Assembly (NCBI GenBank): GCA_012295275.1
Contig: CM022670.1
Coordinates: 996,001-1,060,000 of the forward strand
Source of the DNA: Chrysomallon squamiferum
Lineage: Eukaryota > Mollusca > Gastropoda > Neomphalida > Peltospiridae
Direction: 5' to 3'
DNA: 64,000 nucleotides
The position numbers and the translations under genes are program-made. How positions within the stretch are numbered: the first letter of the stretch is position 1; every line of letters starts with the position of its first letter. Shown here piece by piece: positions 44,736 to 64,000 of this stretch. The notes under the pieces are model-generated. The model worked only from the letters and a program-made list of their open reading frames with translations, did not search any database and was not told the DNA's origin.

Positions 44736-45078
44736 GTCTAAAGAACTATTTGGAAGAAGAAACTTTTAATTTACCACTAATTAATAAGCAGCTTTGTTCA
44801 CTTATAGAATTGCAGTCCACTTTCAGCTTGGTAAAATATATAAAATTGTATTAAGTGTTTTACAGATAGATTTTATGGTAATGAGAAAAATGGTCTTCTG
44901 CACAGATTTGAAGTGACATTCAGTTGGAAACTTTATGATCAAATTGACACATAATCTACTTTATCTAACAAACAAAAAATAAAATTCTGAAAAAAACAAC
45001 AATGGTATAAGATGAAATAATTCACAGAACTACTTGTCTTGAAGATAGACAAGAAGAGGAAGTACAATTTCAAAAATA

Positions 45079-45084
45079 TTTATT
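45079..45084 (-). terminator. CDKL5: Candidate CDKL5 poly(A) signal
   Basis: Minus-strand AATAAA followed about 30 nt later by a TTCCTCTTCTTGTCT U-rich downstream stretch. It would place the CDKL5 3' end a few hundred bases from the candidate LARP1 3' end. Confidence 0.25.
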
Positions 45085-46536
45085 GACAATGACTGAAACA
45101 AAGTGGAAATAACTGCATTGTTGCAGTCTGAGGTACAAACTAGCACTAGTAAAAACAATGTCACAATGATATGTACCTTCACAAAGTATTTAAAATTACA
45201 ACACCTTTTTACATTCTTTAAATTTACGATTTAGATAATTTTAGTTAAGGGCTATTAATAAGACAGATAAACTTGTTTCCCCCTAACATTTAAAAATGTT
45301 ATTTTTGCCTGCTGTGAAACGGGCATATCTAATACTTGAACCTTCATAAATCACTTGTTTAGTCGGTAACTTCACTCTATCATACTTGCTGGATACATAA
45401 TAGAATATATAAATCTTGAATTTTTATTTTTTATTTAATTTTTTTTTTTAAACTGCCATAACTTCAGACATTATAATTTGCTTTACTTTTTGCTGACAGG
45501 GTTTTGAGTCCTGTGTATCAGTAATAACAGTGGTTTCATAAAAAACATTCTGTAAGAAACCTCTTTGTTCAGCCATTTTTATTTAAATGATTCGGGTCTT
45601 GGGGAAATCATTTTTTGTTTGTTTGACTAATACAGAGAAAATTTTGAGTAATGTGTAATAGCCACAATAATTTGGTTCAAAATTTCACAAATTGCACAGT
45701 GTAAATTGAAAATACTTGTGAAATCCTTTTTATTCATTAAATTGATTTAATTCATATTCTTGGAATATTCACATATTTAGAGTATTATAGATAGATGTAC
45801 ACACCAACAGAAAAATAAAAATAAAAATACAATAATAATGAAATGAAACAACATGAAAGTAAATTTAATGATGTGGCTAACTGTGGCCGCTTGGAGAGAA
45901 TTTAAAACACAATGTGACTAGTTTTAGACTAAAAATGTAATGAATATTTGGGTAGATGAATGTGATGAAACGGGAAATGGACACATTTGAAATTTGGCCA
46001 AATAAATCTTAACATTATTTTGTATAATATGCTTTTATATTAATACTGATAGATATTCTAATTAATTAAATACTGACATGAGTTTTATAACTGAGTTGAA
46101 AAAGTAGTGTTCGTTCATTCTTTTGTTAACTACTGAGGAGTTTAATATATATGCAAGCATGCATGAAAATAATTACTCAGTTCATATCTGATGAATTCTA
46201 CTACATAGTGCAGGACATTAATACTTTTTAATGCATACGAACATCTGTTACAAAAAAAAAAAATCAAGACTAAACAAACTGATGAAAACATTTGCCATTT
46301 CATGTTGTCACAAAACTATTTTGAATAACATTTGGAGAAAAATACTGCAGACTAGTAAGTTTCTACTTCAATAACAAAGGCCATTTCTTTCCATGTTCTA
46401 TGTAAAATTTGGTGAGGTAAAATAAGTGACTTGGTACAGTATGTTCAGAATACATAGGTATCATATGAAATTACATTAAAAAATAAATGATAGTTTATTT
46501 GCTGCATAAAGTAATGTTTTTCATGTTTAATGTTTG

Positions 46537-46537
<1 letters not shown>

Positions 46538-46569
<32 letters not shown>
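46538..46569. repeat. (AT)n microsatellite
   Basis: About 16 AT units in the convergent intergenic region. Confidence 0.95.
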
Positions 46570-46572
<3 letters not shown>

Positions 46573-49026
46573 TTAAGTAAAAATACACAGCCTGAAGCTA
46601 GCCACATTCTGTTGTGTGAAGATAAAATAGTCTCTCCCTGATGTGTGATTGTCTTGTGACTGACAAAATACACAAACTACTGTATACAAACCCAGTCTGT
46701 GATGGAATGAAAAACAAATCTATGTACACACAATGATTAAATTTTACAACAAATATTTTTGGTTTTAAAAAGTGAAAACTTTAAAAATCTTGTTGGAACT
46801 AAAACAAACAACATTAAAGCTATAAAATGTAGATGTGGCACAATGAACTATTTATAATTAACTAAAAAAAAAAAAAAAAAAAAAATTAAAATAATACACA
46901 CACAAAACTAAAAATAGGTAACTGAGGATGAATTTGATAATCCACTGCATTCAGAAACCTAATAGTAGAAACTGAGTGATTTTATCATGCAACTTTGGCA
47001 CCAAATGAGTATATATGAAAAGCTACTTTTAAAGTTATTTTTAATAACTAGGTTTAGTGACAAAATAATTGTTTCTCAGGCCTTAGAATTTATTACTAAT
47101 TAAAGATGTAACAGTAAAACACACCATTTTTAAACAAAAAAGAAGAAAAACCAAAACCCAGTATTAGCCAATCTGAATGATGCCTTGTGGTGATCAAATA
47201 AAAAAAATTCATATTGTATACAGTGATGAAAATATAAATTTAAATTAGAAATTTTACTATTTATATAGTGTTAATTTATTAATATCCTTACATCACTTTG
47301 ACTACCCAGCAAGAAGATTTGATATGTTATTCTTTCATTGGTTAAAATGTTTCTAAAAACATCAATAAAAAAATATGTATACAGTTAAAAAGTTTCATAG
47401 AAAACAACATTCTTCAAAACTAATAATATGAACTTTCAGTAATGTGTGACACATAAATTTTAAAAGAAATAAAAAAAGAAATTTATTTTACGTATAATAC
47501 TGAGGTAAAATGAACTGTTACAATGTTTTCTTCAGTCGGATTTCTGTGTGTTAGCTTGGATCATTCAAATTTATAATGTGTGGCTGTTAGAAGTCAGATC
47601 TGACAACATAATAGTTAATGCAAAGAATATTAACTTTCTAAATTTATTATTTGAAAAGAATAAATGATGGAAATACATTTTTTTCAAGTTCATAATACAG
47701 AAACATTCATATGCAATTAACTGTTTATAAACATCACTTAGAATAAAAAAATCTCAGTTACGTTAAATTTCTATGAATTTTGCACAGTGAAATGAAATTT
47801 GTATTTTTTAACCAATTTTCATTCTTAATTTTTCTTCTTTTGTTAAAATATTCAGTACTTAATTTAATATTAGTAATATCTTCATTTAAAGTTTTTTTTA
47901 TAAATTTATTAAATTTTATTTTTGACGATAGAGTATTTTATATTTTTTAAACCTTTTCTTTTTTGTGTTTTTTGTTTTTATAACATAATTTCATTTTCTA
48001 TATTTAATTCTTGAAACATTTCCTTTTTTCTTTTTAAAATAATATTAGAATAATAATTAAAAAATCTGAATGTGGTTTATTGCAACACATAATAAGAATT
48101 CCATTCTTATATGTCATACATTACAAATACTGCAAATACATTTTAAACATTATAATTAGGTCAAGCTAAAAAATCGAAACATATATATAAAAAAAATATA
48201 TATATATAAATTAAATTACTAATCGGCAGTACATTTAATATTCCTAAAATTTTATACAAATAAACCATCAAAACACACTTTAGAAATAATAATAAATTAA
48301 AATTTTTAAAATTATGTTAAAATAAAAAATAAAGTTATTAAATAGGTAATACGCTGAGTGAAAATTGAATGAGAGAGATTTACTGTGGCAGATAACAAAA
48401 TTTTAAAATAACAAGTGTACTTCCATGAAGTCTCAGTCAGCTGCCACTCGTGTTTGATTTTGATTTTATTTTGCCAATTTTTTTATCTTTCAATATCTGC
48501 AGTAATTTTTCTTTAAGCTGATTGTTTCTGAATTTAGAATATAAAGTTGATTTATTGGATGGCATGTGCCAATACCAGTAACAGCAAAACCGTATGACTC
48601 TGCCAAAAAAAATACAGCCTTCAAGAAAATATGCAACTCCTACTGCCATCTGTAAACTTTAAAATGCAGTAAATTAATTTTCAATATATGATGAAATATC
48701 ATCTACATCATTTCATTTATTTAAAAAAATTAATTAAAAAATGCAGTTCATGTATGTATATTTCATGGGAAGTGTGTCAAACACACATATAGTGAGGTGA
48801 TGAAATAATAATTATATTCTTTGGACTATGTATATTCGGTGAAACAATTTCTACTTCATAAATATTAAAAACAAATCGGTTGTAAAGAGAGTATGGAGGT
48901 TTATCACAGCAGTTCATAGTATTATGTTTATCTCTGAAATAAATGAAAAATGAAAAATAATTTTAAAAATCTGATTGTACTTTTCAATACCTAACTCCAT
49001 GCAGAGGTTTTTTAACCATCACACTT

Positions 49027-62118
<13,092 letters not shown>

Positions 62119-64000
62119 CTAAAAATAAAATTTTAAATAAAAAATAAAAAAAATAAAATATAAATTATAAGTAAAATAATAAAAATAACACATTTAAAAA
62201 TAATATAATAAACTTGATCCTTTTCTTTTCACAAACTTATAATAATATATTTAAATAAGAATGTTTCAGACAACTGTGAATAAGTAGTAAAATGTAACTT
62301 TTTAATATACATGTATGTGTGTGTGTATGTGTGTGTGTGTGTTTATATATAGATATATAAACATTAAAGAGGTCAATGCAACATGTTCCTTTTAGAATTT
62401 AATTTTTGTTTAGAGTGAGTGAAAGTCAGAGAGAGATAAAGACAATCAAAACAAAGAATATGAGCATTTTTAAATAGCTCAATGCAATTATTAAAGTTAT
62501 TACACATATTTGAATAAATGTATTTGTTTCATTTAATTTATTATCTGCATTTTGTTCTGTATTTAGCAGACAACTTTTAAATACAAGAATAAAATAAAGA
62601 CTACAAAATCACAAAAACACTTGACATAGGAAATAATAGTTTAATCTTGAAATGCAAGCTGTTTTGTAACAGACTTAATGACAAAATAATCGGTGTAGCC
62701 AGACATGAAATATATCAGGACCTTCCACATAGCTCATTAATTGCAAGAAAACAAACTTTTTCAATGACTGGATTTGTGTGCCTGGCAATCAATCAACATT
62801 ATTGCTATCAATCCAGACACCTTTTCAAGACAGACATTCACATTCTAAAGGTTTAAAAAAAAAAAGGTAAAAAAGAAACAACTTCGAAATACTGTCTGTA
62901 AGTAACTGTTTACTTGTGTAGCAACAGGAAACATTGAATACCATGTTATGGCAAATTGTTGTAATGTTTGTATTACTGTAGAGGAGATGTGTATGTTTAC
63001 ATTCCCAAAGGAAATCATGTAATCAGGATGTTACCAATGGCATCTGGTCATTACAGAATTAAAAATTTAAGTAACATCTTAACATTGGATGTGATTTCTC
63101 TTTTCAAATATTCAGTAGGGCAGATGGTCCAGAAGAGATAACACTGGTTTCTGCACTTTTTTAAATTCAGGAGCTTCACTGTTATGGAATATAGAAACAG
63201 TAGTTAAAAGATTTATGAATATTAACTTTAAAATAAAATAAATAAAAAAATGTAATTAAAAAAAAATGTCTAAAAGAAAAGTATGGAAATTTGGATATTT
63301 GCCATTATTCACACATTACAAATTCATTGCTGCTGCAAGATGGTTGTGTCAACAAAACACTGCAGCCACAGTCCACCAAAGATGTTAGGGCATGCCTACT
63401 TTATCAAACTGGAACCTGTCGTCTCTTTGAAAAGATCTAAAGTAACAGAATGATTGTGCTAAGTCACGATAAAAATTATTGATTTGGAGATCATGTATCA
63501 CAATCCATTTGGTACACATCAGCCTGTTCTTAATTACGAGCATGCTCAAATGAATTCAGAAATTTTCTAAACTAAATATTCTGCACTAATAACTGAAATC
63601 TGAGAAAGGCAGAATAAAAAGCATTTCCTTTCATGTACACAGACAGAATTTCCTTCATGATTTCTCTAACTTTTGTTCCAGCTATAAAAGGTTCTTTTGA
63701 GGTATTATTTTGCACTTTGATTTGTTTGAAAATTTTCATCACAAATCATTTGATTTATTGTATGTATTCTGTATGATATAAAATGCCAGCTTATAAAAAA
63801 CCCACAAAAAAAAAAAAAAATAATAAAAAAAAAATAAAAAAAAAAATTTTTAAATCATTCTTCTTCTTCTTATTATTATGATGATGATGATGGTTAAGAA
63901 TTGTTATATTAAACATAAAACAACATCAAATAATGTAAAACATCAACAACAACAACAACAGTATAAACAATATAAAAGAAAACTCTTTACAAAATACAGT
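62119..64000 (-). other. CDKL5: CDKL5 intron reaching the window edge
   Basis: Searched by eye on the minus strand for the glycine loop (GEGAYG) and VAIK exon; not found, so the 5' exon(s) lie outside. Holds (TG)n at 62318-62342, A-rich runs at 63795-63846, ATG triplets at 63867-63893 and (ACA)n near 63941-63960. Confidence 0.6.

Larger units (their letters stand above)
44736..49026 (-). other. CDKL5: Probable CDKL5 3' UTR and intergenic DNA
   Basis: No coding sequence recognised. The plus strand is often A-rich (T-rich on the CDKL5 strand), with an (AT)n at 46538-46569 and poly-A at 46864-46886. Minus-strand AATAAA signals occur at many places, including 45079-45084. The 47800-48000 stretch reverses this bias, so the reading is not clean. 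Confidence 0.35.

Noticed and set aside
62119-64000. Search for the CDKL5 glycine-loop exon
   Set aside because: No minus-strand GEGAYG or VAIK-coding stretch found; the kinase N-terminus is taken to lie outside the window rather than be lost.

Overview
This window is eukaryotic genomic DNA from an animal. It is very AT-rich and dense in microsatellites, homopolymers and minisatellites, and its coding exons are short and separated by GT-AG introns. I read three complete or near-complete protein-coding genes by splicing exons by hand and checking reading-frame phase across every junction. All three are conserved bilaterian families (ABHD18, LARP1, CDKL5). Their divergence from the vertebrate proteins, together with two faint matches to interspersed repeats I remember from gastropods, suggests a mollusc or another lophotrochozoan. 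The organism assignment is inference.

Layout: (1) 102-6462, plus strand, ABHD18: 11 coding exons, 491 aa, with a complete catalytic triad. (2) 6463-12.7 kb, intergenic: AT-rich sequence, a minisatellite of about 49 bp (8.80-9.56 kb), a GC-richer probable repeat relic (10.26-10.56 kb), then the CpG-richer LARP1 promoter (about 12.72-13.08 kb) with a perfect DR1 and an NRF1-type palindrome. (3) 13467-38780, plus strand, LARP1: 20 coding exons, 1015 aa, with an 11.9-kb first coding intron; RGG box, La motif and DM15 cap-binding region are all present. (4) 38.8-49.0 kb: convergent intergenic region, probably two long 3' UTRs meeting near 44.7-45.1 kb. (5) 62118-49027, minus strand, CDKL5-type kinase: 15 exons in the window, 845 codons, from the alpha-C region to the stop. 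The first coding exon or exons (glycine loop and catalytic Lys) lie beyond the right edge.

The genes are not an operon. ABHD18 is a serine hydrolase, LARP1 an mTORC1-linked regulator of 5'TOP mRNA translation, and CDKL5 a CMGC kinase. ABHD18 lies directly upstream of LARP1 on the same strand. This matches the order I recall at human 4q28 (C4orf29/ABHD18 next to LARP1B), so the pair is probably ancient microsynteny.

The most unusual signal is in LARP1 intron 17. A tandem array there has copied the 3' splice site plus the first ten exon bases of the DM15 exon ten exact times upstream of the real site. Every copied acceptor I translated would lead to an early stop, and each has the form CAG|GTATGG, so it could act as acceptor and donor at once. 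LARP1 exon 6 independently carries a 56-bp tandem duplication across its acceptor. Other points of interest are a perfect 29-bp hairpin in ABHD18 intron 3, a 124-bp duplicate flanking LARP1 exon 14, and a TDY (not TEY) activation loop in the CDKL5 homologue.
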